Of a stretch of 64,000 bases of DNA, positions 44,881 to 57,100 are shown in pieces. The DNA is from Cristatella mucedo (lineage: Eukaryota; Bryozoa; Phylactolaemata; Cristatellidae): NCBI GenBank assembly GCA_009760855.2, contig WPIO01000002.1, positions 6,008,501 to 6,072,500 on the forward strand, given 5' to 3'. Both the position numbers and the translations under genes were made by a program. The notes under the pieces were generated by a model that was given only the letters and a program-made list of their open reading frames with translations, did not search any database and had not been told where the DNA came from. The number at the start of each line of letters is the position of its first letter. Positions within the stretch are counted from its first letter, which is position 1.

Positions 44881-47800
44881 CGCTCTAATCTCGTCAATCG
44901 ATCCACCCTGCAAAGCCCATGGCTCGCCCGACACGGCCGAGGACGGCGCGACGACGCGACAGCGCCGGCGGCCGGCTTTCCGAGAAAGTATAAAGTATAA
45001 AGTATGCGCCCGAGAGAGTCACTTCGCCAGTGCTCGGCTCTCTTCGGTGTCGATAGCCGCAGTCCGCGAGCTGCAGGCGCCGACGCGTACACAAGCCTGC
45101 GGCGCGACATCGCCCAGCAACCCAGGGCTTCGAAGTAGCAGCGCAGCGGGACACGCAAAGCGCGCGCCCTGCTCCGCCTTCGCTGTTGCCGTCGCTGTCA
45201 CTGTCGCCGTCGCCATCGCAGTTAATGGGCAGCGAGAGGCAGCATCGCGCGCTTGTGCCTGCGCTCCGCCGCGTGCGTGGACTAGCGACCGTCCGCTTCG
45301 TTTGACCGGGCGTTTTCCCGCCTCCTTTTCGCGCGATCTCGCGCGATCTCGCGCGATCTCGCGCGATCTCGCGCGATCTCGCGCGATCTCGCTCGCACGG
45401 GCCACCATGGCGGGTCTCGGCGCGGTTAGTCCCGAGCGAGGGCGGGGCGGGGCGATGGCCGGACAAGCCAAACTGCAATGCTCTAATAGACTTTAAAAAT
45501 AGTCTGGTCTGTCTCGGAAACGGATAGCCAAAATTGTATCTCGCATTAGGTTCCTTAGCTAACGCTCCACAATGGCCGACTTCAGGCACAACCGGTCGCA
45601 CGATTCGTTTTACTTATGTCAAAAATCAAGTCGCCAGCCTCTTACTTCAAAGATGCAAGCGGCAGACGGCGCGACTGGGCATCGCTCTTGCCGCCTGCGG
45701 TCGGACCGCGGGGTGGTCGCCCACGTATCCCCTGGTAAAGGAGCGAGAGCGAAGTAGCGGCCCACGCAGCTCGGCGCCATTGCTCGTGGCGCAGTGGCGC
45801 GAAGCGGTGCTAGGCGCCGCGTTCTCGAAACTACCGCAACGCTGTCGCCGACTTCAACGCACCGCGCCATACGAGCGGTACTCCATAACGTCACTGTTGT
45901 GGCTGGTGAGTCGCTGCTACTCGAGCTCCGCATGCAGCGGGTGTTGATCCCCAAGTCCAGGAAGACGACGACGCGACGCATCTTTTTCCCCTCAGACCGG
46001 ATAGCAGATTTTGCTGGCGCTAATGCCATTCCGAAATTCGGATTTCAATTCTTACGTATTTAAGCTTTTGGCTTCTTAATTTTAGTGCAAGCCACACTAT
46101 GCCCGGATGCACAGAATCCCGTGCAATCGAACGCTCGAGTCACTTCCGATGTGTCAGGAATGTTTTGCTGTAGCGCCTGCCTTCACAAGGAATCCACTTT
46201 TGTAACGGCATTGTGCCCCGCTGTGATATGCAGAGTGAGGCTGAAAATTTCGTATTTGCTATGGGTATCAATTGGGTAGCGAAAATCGCGTGTAGACCAA
46301 GGTTGGCTGCCGATGCTAATGGTCAAAACTGCCAGTGCTTTCTCGTTGTTTATTGGATAATAATGGCTCCTTTATTTGCGCTCTACATCAAATTAATATC
46401 TATATTACCGCTTTAAAACTCGCTACAAGAGATTACATACCGAAGTTTTAGATGTAGGCTCCGTAACAAGAATGTGAATGCAAAATATTGTAATTCTTGG
46501 CCTAGCATTCCAAAGCTAACACGAAAACGTTCAAACGCCAGTGGCTGGTAAGACCTCCGTATAGTTAAATTCACAGGTACGCACGCAAAGCAAACCGGAA
46601 CACAAAATCGACAAGTTGACTAGGACAAAGGCAAAGCTGACCAGAGTGGGTGCGGCTTTACCAGCAACTTAAATGCGGAGAACCAGCCCTGTCGTCACGC
46701 CCGCCGCCGCCGCAGCACGCTGCCAGCACAGCTCGGTCCGACATGGCGCCAGATCGGCACTTCTGCTAGCAGCCCGGAACCGCCGCCACGCGGCTTGTGG
46801 CGATCGTGTCAGCGCCGCCCGGCACCAGACGTCACCCAGCGCCGCCACCTCACGCTCTTCGCGAACGGGGCCATCTAGTCGATTCACAACGCGCCGCGCC
46901 CTCCCGCGGCGAGGCGGCCCTCCACGGCTCGGCACGGCACGTGTAGCACAGGTCGATGGGCGTGGCGATGTCAGTGCTATTCCGAGGTCAGCTTGATTGG
47001 ACTTATGACGGACGGCTTACGAGCGCCGCACAATCGCGCTCGTTGGGCGTTGTCTCCCCGCGCGGTCAATCGGCGCCCGCCGCTGTCGATCCGGCCCCAA
47101 ATGAGGGACAGCCGCCCGGTGCTTTGCACCGAGGCGGCTGGGCGGAGCAGCCGGCCGCCAAGTCTTACCGGGGCGCGCGTCCTCGGTGACCAGCTAGGTA
47201 ACTGCGGAAGCTGAATGCTTCTTTAAAAAAAAAACTAAAAACAAGACAACTTGATGGTTGCAGCACTAGCTACAAGGCCAGCCTCGCCCGCGCCCTCGAT
47301 ACGCGCCGCTCGTTAGCTCGCCGGCGAGAGCGGAAGTCGCTGGCACAACCGTCAGACAACGCCGCGGCCGCCGGGGAGCGAATCTGACCGAGGGGACGCG
47401 AAAGAGAAAGTGCTCAACCTGCAGCCGTATTCGCTACGCAGCGCTTTGAGAAGTTTCGCGAGAATTCCCAAACGGGTGGCGCTGCTGAAACGGAGCGTTT
47501 TCATCAACTGAAGCCAGCGGTCAGTCTTGGGCGCAATGCGCCCACGTAGCCGCAGAGAGCTCGCCATACCTGCGCTCCCATGGAGGAGGAGCGCGTTCTC
47601 TTTCTCCTGTTAAAAAGTTGTCACCATCACTATTCGTGCGTCTTTGAAAAGAAAGCAGTCATCAAAGTTCAGATCAAGTACCCAATTCTTTTGAGGTATT
47701 TTTCCGCACTATTCGTCAAGGTAGAAGAGCCTCAGACGATTATCGCTCGAGCGATGTCATACACTGTGTATAGGCGTGACAGCCACGCGGTCAGCGCAAG

Positions 47801-48595
47801 CGGGCGCGTGGCGAGGCGCGTCGGCAGGGAGCCTGCGAAAACCAACGCGCTTCAGCGAGGCAAGCAGAACGGATGGGACGGCGACGGAAAATGCCACTGA
47901 AAACATTCCAGCCCCCCCCCCCCATGCAGGCCGAGTTCGTATTCCGCTACGTGACGAGGGTGACTGGCACGTTCAGCCGCCTGCCGTCCGTCGGAGGCAG
48001 CACGGTGGCGTCGCACGTCGACGGCAGTGGCGGAAAACTCTTAAGCAATTGCGACGATCGGTGCACTCATGTCCGTCGCCGCCATGGTCTGAGCCGCCTG
48101 CGCGTGCAACCTGCCAATCAAACCGACTCTTCTTCCGCGAGCGGTGCCGCCGCGACGGTATCCGCCTCACATCTCTCACTCTAGCATCAGCCGTCATTCC
48201 GGGCGCACAGTCGGCGTGTTTCACGTTGGCTGCCGTTCCTGGCCTCGCCTGCATCTCTTCTCCCCCCCTGGCCGTCGTGGCGCCTGGGTGAAGACGGCCA
48301 GGCCGTGCTGTCGCTTCTTCTCGCCGGGGCGGCGCCGGCCGAGCGGTGCAAGAGACGTCCGCGCGGCCTGCCGCGCTGCCAAGAAGGGAGCGCACCCGGC
48401 CGGCCCTCGATCTCCGGCGGCTAAACGGCCGTGTATCAACCATGTGGGAATTCATCACCGAACTCTGCGCCATGTGCTCACGTAAGACAATGCAACAATG
48501 TTCTCGATCTTTTCCCAGTCGGTCACTGTTTTCTCTCAGCCTGTCTTCGCCTGCCTGGCTGTCCATTTGGCTCTCTCACTCTCTCTCTCACTCTC

Positions 48596-48643
<48 letters not shown>

Positions 48644-51600
48644 TCTCTCTCATTCTCTCTCGGCCTGCACAAAGAGTCAACCCCCACCACTGAACGTTTA
48701 GCAGATCTTTGCTTACATGAGGTCATGGCGAGTACTGTCACTATGGTAAACAGAATGGCTGGACAGAGCTGGGAGCAAAGCAGGTCTGCCCCTTTGCCGA
48801 AGGAGCTACAGGTAGCAAGGACGTCACAGCTAGAATTCTAGACTTTGCATTAGTGCCTCTGCAATGGCCAAAGTGAACAGAACATGGGCATGTAAACACA
48901 ACAGCAACATCAAGGCAGGCAGAGGGCCTGCTGGTGGAACAATTATTCATTAAACAATGCCAAGCATCCATCTGCTACAGCAAGAGCACGAGGCATAATA
49001 CTTGGACTCTAGTGGTAGGTCGAGGAACGATCAAATGTCACTACCCACCCACTGCACCACACACGAAACCACTGGATGCGCACGAGATGCATCATGCAGT
49101 CGTTCTAGAACTTCGATATCAAAGCACCGACATTAGGAACCACGAAGGTACCAAAGCATGCCAGGAGGGGAGAGGGTACGGAGGAAAGCTAAGACAACAG
49201 TTAGGTTAGAAAAACAGTGACGCATGCGTCTTGTCACATGATGTTATTCTATTGCAAAGCAATCTCTGCCGGCAGCTCTAAAAAGAATGGGTGCAGAAAG
49301 CAGTTGCCAAATTGGTAATTGGTCTACAGCCCAGAAAAAGTGCCTCAACGCCGATGAGAGGAGCTGAAGCCGAAGTGCAATGCAGATGGAGCCAATGGCA
49401 CAGACCTGCAGATGGAGCCAGTGGCACAGACCTGCAGATGGAGCCAGTGGCAAAGACATGCAGATGGAGCCAATGGCACAGACCTGCAGATGGAGCCAGT
49501 GGCACAGACCTGCAGATGGAGCCAATGGCACAGACCTGCAGATGGAGCCAATGGCACAGACCTGCAGATGGAGCCAATGGCACAGACCTGCAGATGGAGC
49601 CAAAGGCACAAACCTGCAGATGGAGCGAGCCAAGGAAGCGAGAGCGATTTTCCGCCGTCGGATGAGATCGGCGGCAACGAAGGCCGATCGGGTTGGACCA
49701 CCCACGGCCACAAACGCAGCCCTGGTCCCACTCGTCTAACCTGATGTGTAGGACCAGTCGCGCCGGTCGTGCCGGCTGAGTTCGTATCGGCCGCGATAGC
49801 CGGTCGTGGAATGCGTCTTCATGATAGTGTCGCGGACTGGTGCACTGGGCTGCTTTTCGTGTGACCGGCTCTTCGCGTCAACGCCTGTCACTGGAGTTCA
49901 CGTGAGACCAATCGCGGCGCCGGCAGCCCGACGAGTGTCCCGTGGGTCAACCCTCGGCTGTCACCCGAGACGCCTCGTAATTTGCTCTCGATACAGTGGC
50001 GGCGCCGTCGGCGGTGGGGCCGAGCGAACATGGACAGTTGAGCGGTGCACTTGCCTTGCCAGCGAGCGGAGGTCAGGAGCCCTGAGACTCACCAGACGCA
50101 CCGGACGGTTAGGCCAAGGATACTGCAGAGCCGGACTCGGGTTTCGAGCGGGTCTGGTACTGACTTGATGACGGCGGCGCGGGCGCGCGCGCGAGAGAGG
50201 TGGTAGAATGAAGCAGGTTGTCGCTGGAATTGGGATTGGTCGCGTATTACGTCCAGCCCACGGTGTCGAGAGCGTACAGCTGAGCCGATATTAGTCGATC
50301 GCTTCGCAAACGCTCACACCGGCATGTCGCTGGTGTGAGCTCTTAAGCCCATTGTGCTCAGAGATGTTGGTGTCAGCATTAATTTCGCTTTTGCGGCTGA
50401 GCGTGGCGTCACAAGGCCAGCTCTGCCAATCCTGACCCAAGACGTGCGCTTACGGACTGTCAAGCTGCACAGACGACCAGCAGAGTCGCCCGTTACCGTT
50501 CGCTTTAAGGCGCGCACCGCAGCACGACAGCCCAGGCCACGCCACGAACCGCACATCGCGGCCGCCAGCTTAAGCACGCGTTCGAATCGGCGCCTGTTTA
50601 ACGCCATCTTTCTCGTATCCGCACCAACTCCTCTCCGCTCCTCTCGCTCGCTCCGTCGTGCTCCGCCGACGGGGACGCGCTTGCTCGCTCGCTCGCTCAG
50701 ACGCGTTCCACACGCTCGCTCGCTCGCTGAGACGCGCTTCGTCTCGCTCACTCGGTAGCGATCCACTCGCACTGACGCGTTCGCTCGCTCCGACGCGCTT
50801 ACTCCGTCGCGCTCCGACGCGATCACTCGCTCTGAACGCACTGCGACGTGCTCCGCTCGCAGCCTGACTACCTCGCGAACCTGCCCTCACTGCGAGCGGC
50901 GCTCCCGCCAGGGCCCACCGAGGCCCACCAGGCGGGCGACGCTGCGGCGCGGCAACTGACCGCTCCGCCACTACCGCTCGCTGCAGGCCAGGACTCTACC
51001 GAGGGAACCGGCTTCGTGCTCATGTTCATGCAAAACATAGTCGAGTACGTCCAGCCGCGACCCGTCGAGCTGTTCTTCACCAACGCGCAAAGTCAGACTG
51101 CTTACGTCACCGTGACGCTGCCCGGAACTCGGACGATGCCCGCGGTCGGCGGCCTGGACGCGTGCCTTCCTACCTACAATTTGAACGTCACGGCTGGCAG
51201 CTCGGTGAGACTGCGACTGTGCTCCATTATACGGTGAGGAAACGTGGAAGGAAGCGGCGACGATTCGACTGACGAGAGGTCGACCGTTCCGCGCGCCGCC
51301 GCTGCCTCAAGCGCGCGAGCGTCTCGCGATGTGTCGTCGCCTCGCGCTCCTCGCTACTCCACCGCTGCCGCCTCTCCGCCGTCGCTCTACGACTAGCTCG
51401 CCTCTTTTGTTCGTCAGGCACGGGTACGCCGACGGCAGCGTGGCGAACAAGGGCGTGACCGTCAGCTCTACTTCGCCGATTCGCGTGTTCGGTTACAATT
51501 CGGACACATTCTCGGCCGACGCTTTCATCGTCACGCGCACGCAGGACCTCGGCAGAACGCACGTCGTCGCCGCGTACAGTCCGGTGAACATCGCCACACA

Positions 51601-54095
51601 GTTCGGCGTCGTGGCTCCGGATGACGTCAACGTGTTCGTCGCCATTAGCGTCAATAGGCGCGATCGCGTGGCGGTGGACTACAACGGCATACGCTACACG
51701 AACGGCGAGTACTTCCGAGCGCAGCTGCTCCGGCACAGGACCCTGCTTTTCTACTCCGTGTCCGACCTGAGCGGCGTCGTGGTGTCGGCCGACGGGCCAA
51801 TCGCCGTATTCAGCGGCAACGTGCGCGCCTACGTGGATGCAACGCGGGCGTCGCGCGACCACCTGGTCGAGCAGGTCTTGCCAGCCGCCCAGCTCGGCAG
51901 CCAGTACGTCTTCCAGCCCACGCCGCGTTCCACGAGCAACGACGTAGTCCGCTTCACGGCAAGGAGTCCGAGCACGCTCGTCACGCTCTCGTCCGCCGAC
52001 AACAGCACGTGGAGCTTCTCCCTCGCCAACGTCGGTGAGAAGAGGTCGCCAACGCCGCCAAAGCCACCGCCGTAGCTGCCTGCGGCTCGCAAAGGCGGCA
52101 TTGGCGATGGGCCCGCAGTCGTCGCTCCTCGATCAGCTCCCCCTCCCGCTCGAGGCTATCGGCGCCTTTAGCGCTCGGAAGCCGTGCGTAGGAGGGCAAG
52201 GTACGAGCATCTTCTACTTAACAGGAGACCTTCGAGAGGTTGCGCTCACGCAGGTGACGCACATCGTGGCGAACGGTGGCCTCCTGTCGGTGGCCGTCAT
52301 CGTGCGGTCACAGGAAGGCGCCGAAGTCGCCAGCACCGATCCCAACGACCCGTCGCTCTACTATCTGGCCGACGTCACTCGCTATCCGCCTGTCAATACC
52401 ATCTCTCCTTCTTTCGTTTACTCGGTGACAGACAGCGCATTCAATCGGTCGCTCTTATTGGTGAGTTGCGTTGCCTTTAGAGGACGGGGCGCCTCTGGTA
52501 GGCGACGCGACATCGCCGCCGCGCCGCGCACAGAGGAGGTCGGTTTGATACCGCATTTGAGTCGGCCTTAGCCAATGGAGCTGGAAAGGCTGGCGCTGTT
52601 GATACTGACTTTCCGGAGAGCGCGACAAAGAGGAACGGACCGAGTCAGACGGCTGCGCCAGACGTCGAGCTCACGAGTGTCACGGCAACCCGCATGTCGC
52701 GGTGGAGAAAGTGAGGCGATAGTTCAGAAAGTGTGACGACGGCGGCGAAAGTGGTTAATGCCTTAACCACGTTAAAGGGATTAAAGCCACAGCCATGTCG
52801 CCACGGCTGGCGGAACGGCTAGGGCGTTGCAGAAGTGGCGCTGCCTCGGCCCAGGCGGCACCGCGACAGCCTCGGAGGCGCGCGCTCGGCGGAGCGACGG
52901 TCGGCCAGTGATAGGGGCCGCGGGCGAGCTGTCGGATGACTGGCGCTTTAACGCGAACTTGTTTTCGTTTTACTTCTGAGCAGCCTCTGTTCTAACGCGC
53001 ATTCCTGTGCCCTTCCCTCGACGGTTGGCTGCCAGACACGAGCGTGCGGTGCACGAACACGGATGATTTTGCGTCGGATGAACGCGCACGGCTGCATCTT
53101 GCAGATCGCCACGCCGACGGCCTACCTCAGAGGCTTCTTCATCGATGGCGTCGCGCAGAACATTGCGTGGTCATGCCTGCCGAAGCTGCCTCTGCCCTAC
53201 TGCACCGCCGTCGTGGCCATTGATCCGCGGTCGGCGCACGTCATCACTCACAGCAGCGCCGCAGCCCGTGCGTTGATGGTGCTGTACTCGGCATCGGACC
53301 GCGAGAGTGCCGCCACCATCTTGGGATTGTCGTTGAACGGTGCCGTGAGTAGACCACAGCGACGCGGTGGCTGCTGCTGCGAGCCCTGAGCCACGGCCGG
53401 CCGCTGGAACTGCAAGCCAGTCGTGCGCGCTTCGCTCGCGGCAGCGTTCCGAGTCGCTGGGAAAGCGATTGTCATTTCAGATCGCATCTCCAATTTCTCT
53501 TTTCAAAGCTTTGGTCCGCCCTGACCTTTCGCTGCTGACAGCCCACCGACCGGGTTGCGAATGCGCGGTAAAAAAAAACATGGCCGGCATCGATAACCAG
53601 CGGCCTGAGTCTCGGCGGCGCTGCTTTGCGTAGAGTGTCTGCTGGTAAGCTGATTTTCTAGGTGGACAAAAGGACTCAGTTCAAGTGCAACCGGACAGGA
53701 AGCCAGCGTGCGAGTGGAGCGAGAGCTCAATTGCTCGCAGAGAGAATGCTTGCGAGCATAAGCGTGCGATTTTTCGCTCTCCGTGCGGCCGAGTCGCGCG
53801 AGACGCCCGCACGTACGAATAGGTAGCGCTTCCGAATTCACGCGTTCACGAATCCGGGCCGCAAGCCGCGGCGCAGTTCAAAGTGGCTCTCCTCACGCTC
53901 GTGGTGTGTCCAGCATGCGGTACTAATGATAATTATAAGAATGCATTTGATAAAGCGCCCTTTGAGAACTCAAAATATGTCTCGGCGCTTTACAATTACT
54001 GCAAATGAAGTATCGCGAACCGCACGAGGCCCCTCATTGATCTGCGTGGCTCGAACCGGAATCGGAACGCCGAATAGGACAGTCGCAAGCAGAAC

Positions 54096-54132
<37 letters not shown>

Positions 54133-57100
54133 AGACGCAAGCAGGCAGTTGGTCGACCACCTTGCTAGTTGGCCGTGGTGGCACCTCCGCTGCTCTGCGG
54201 CGACGCAACGCATTCGGCGCGGTAGCGTCGCGGCTGCGTCGCGAGCGGCAGCGTCGCTAGCGTAGACGGCTGGGCGAACGAGCTTCGCTTACCGCAGTGC
54301 AAGGAAACGACTATGAGTGTCTCCGACAAGATCGACAACGACTGCGATGGCTACACGGACGAGGAACTGCTCGACGGGGTGGACAACGACCACGACTTGC
54401 TGATCGACGAGGATTGCTACGGTAAGACCACGCCGCAAAGCGCCGCTGCGTGGTCTCACTCCGTCCGTCGGGCTCGTTTAGGCGCGCAGATGCGGCTCCT
54501 GGCTCCTGGCCTGTCACGTGTCCGCGTTGGCGGCGGCGAGCGAGCCGGCGGTAAACACGTGCTCCGCGTGCTGCGCTGTAGCCGGCTTTGCTAACTCCGC
54601 CGGAAGTGAGTACGCCGTCGTCTTCATGAGCAACGACGTTAGCGACTTGGCCAACGTCATAACAGAGCTAGAGCTGTACGCAACTTCCGTGACGCCGAAC
54701 GTAACGGTTACGGTGACAGTCACGTCACCCCACAGCAACTTCCAGGTGAACAAGACTGCTTCTTTCAATGCAGCCACGCAGATACGGATTCCCAGCGACT
54801 TTCTACTCGGAAAGGAGAGCGACCTCGGGTAAGCGTCGCTCGGCTGCTCGCTCAGCTACCGCCACGTCCGCGGACGTTGAAGGTCGCAGAGCGGAAAGAA
54901 GTAAAGCGCCGATGGCTGAGATGTATAGCGCAGAGGGGGAGAAGTGGAGCGCAGAGAAGAGTGGTGCGCAGCGCAGATGGCTGAGATGTAGAGTGCATAG
55001 CAATGACAACTAAAGCAAAGACTGGAAGAAAGGGCGAGAGAGAGCGAGAGCGCGCGCGCGCGGAGCTGAGGAAAAGAAGAGAGGGAGACTACGCTTGCTG
55101 GCGTAGAGCACCGATGAGAATAGGAATGTGCTAGAGAAGCGGCGTCGATAGAGCGATGAAGGATGAGACGACGACAAAGCGAAGAGGGTGGAGCGAAGGA
55201 GGAGAGAAAGAGGAGGAGGGGGAAGCGGCCGAGAGCGAGCGGAGTCCGCCGAGAGCTTGCGTCGATTCTGCGGCCGCTGCGAACGCGTGCAAGTCGCTGG
55301 GCTGGTCGCTGCAGGCACAGCCGCGCGACTAACAAGGGTCTGCGAGTCAAGGCCAGCGGCGGCGACATCGTGCTGTACGGCATCAACAAAAGAACGTACT
55401 CGACGGACGGCTTCATCTGCCTGCCATACACTTCGGCTGGTAAGCAGCGTAAGGAGCGTCGAGCCAAGTCCAGCCGAAGCGCTGCAGCTCCGCCCCACTT
55501 GTCGTTGCGACGCGACGACTTAGGGGAGTTGCCGGAAACTTCTCCGTGGTGCGACCCTGGACCCACGGAGTCAATCACTTGTGCGAAGCACTCTCGAGTT
55601 ACTCTGTGATCCGGCCTACCAGTCTTGTGAGGCTCGTCCTCCGTGCTTCGTTCTGGCTACGCCGACTTGTCGGCGCGTTCTTGGCGTCCCCCCCCCCCCC
55701 CCCCCCCCGCTCACGAGCAGCCCGAACGGCTGCAGCTGAGGTCGCTTCCCTGTCACCACTGGTCTCGATGCACTTTGGTGTGCGCCACCTTTGATGGCGC
55801 GCAAATCGCAGCTGCGTCAGGCACTCGGTCGCGTTGCGGAAGCCGACTGGTGATCGCTCGCTGAATCGAACAGTCTCGCGCGCGAGCAGACTCAACAGCG
55901 TTTTTCGAATCGGCGGAGTGAGCGATAACTGAAGCCGCTCTGCAGTGAGATGACGCTTTGACGCGCTAAAGACCAATGCGGCATCGGCAGGTTGAGCGGT
56001 TGTCAAATGCTTGCTTCTTGGCGGTCGAAGGCAAGGCTCCTCGGTCCGCTAGCGTCGGGCTGGCATTGAGCGAGCGCCGCCACTGGCGGCGCTCCAGCGG
56101 CGGCTGCGGCGGCTCGCCAACATGCGCCGCCGCCGCAGCCGCCGCCGCGGGTGCTCGCGAGCGGAAGAGCGCTGCGGCTTGGGCACTGCTGGATGCGACC
56201 TGGGCACGTGATCTCGCTGGTCTGCGGTTGGGAGTGCGCTGGGCGTTGCGCCGCGCTTGCTGTTTTCTCCTCCCTTTTGGCCGACATCGCCCTTTGGAAG
56301 CGAGTCAGCTTCTATCTCTGACACCCGCTAGTCTCTTCGCTTGTCCCCTCGTCCGCTCGCTTTGCCAGCTTATCCCGCCACCGTACGCGTTCAGGCAAGG
56401 TCTACTACGCCGTGACAAGTTATCCGATCAACACCGGCGACGACCGATGCCAGATCGCCATCGTGTCGCACGACGACGGCGCCAGCGACATCACGGTGAC
56501 GCTTCGCAGTAAAGTCACGATCAACATCAACGGACTGAACTACGTCGGCCCGGTAAGCCAGCTGCTCGGCGTCTGCCGAAGCCCGCTGCCACCGCCGCCG
56601 TGCGCCACCGCCGCGCCTCGCTCGTTCGGCGGAGCCTGACGGCATTGCGCCGCCGCGGTCGCTTGACGCCTATCCAGACGCAGTTCACCCTGCCGACGAT
56701 GAACCGGCTCGACGCGTGGGAGCTGCACAGCAGCGACGACCTGACAGGCACCAAGGTCGAGAGTCCTAGCGGCCGGAAGTTCTCCGTGTACTCGGGCAAC
56801 GTGCGCCACCGAATCACGCTCGATCGGGGCTCGCGCGACCACATCGTCGAGCAGATGCCGCCGAAGTCCACGCTGGGCACCGTTTTCAGCTCCATATCGT
56901 CACCAAGTGAGACGAGCAGCCGACAGCTGACTGCGGCAACGGCGGGACGCTGGATGGCGTCGCACGACCGTGAATCTCTCTTACCGCCGCTAGAGCGCGT
57001 TGAGCAAATCGAATTCCAAATCGGCAGCCGCTCGCAAACCCGACCCGCTTTCCGAGCGAGAACGAGCATCGAGACTAGTGGCCAGCGGCGCGAATTGCTT

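Noticed and set aside
44428-45496. Frames of 190-303 codons through the TA/CT repeat of intron 1
   Set aside because: Repeat artefact extended by GC-rich DNA with few stops. No domain is recognised.
47776-48566. Long overlapping frames on both strands in GC-rich intron 1
   Set aside because: Arginine-rich translations on both strands at once are typical of GC-rich non-coding DNA.
49244-49744. Frames of 101-155 codons across the 26-bp minisatellite
   Set aside because: Open in many frames simultaneously because of the repeat unit. No evidence for translation.
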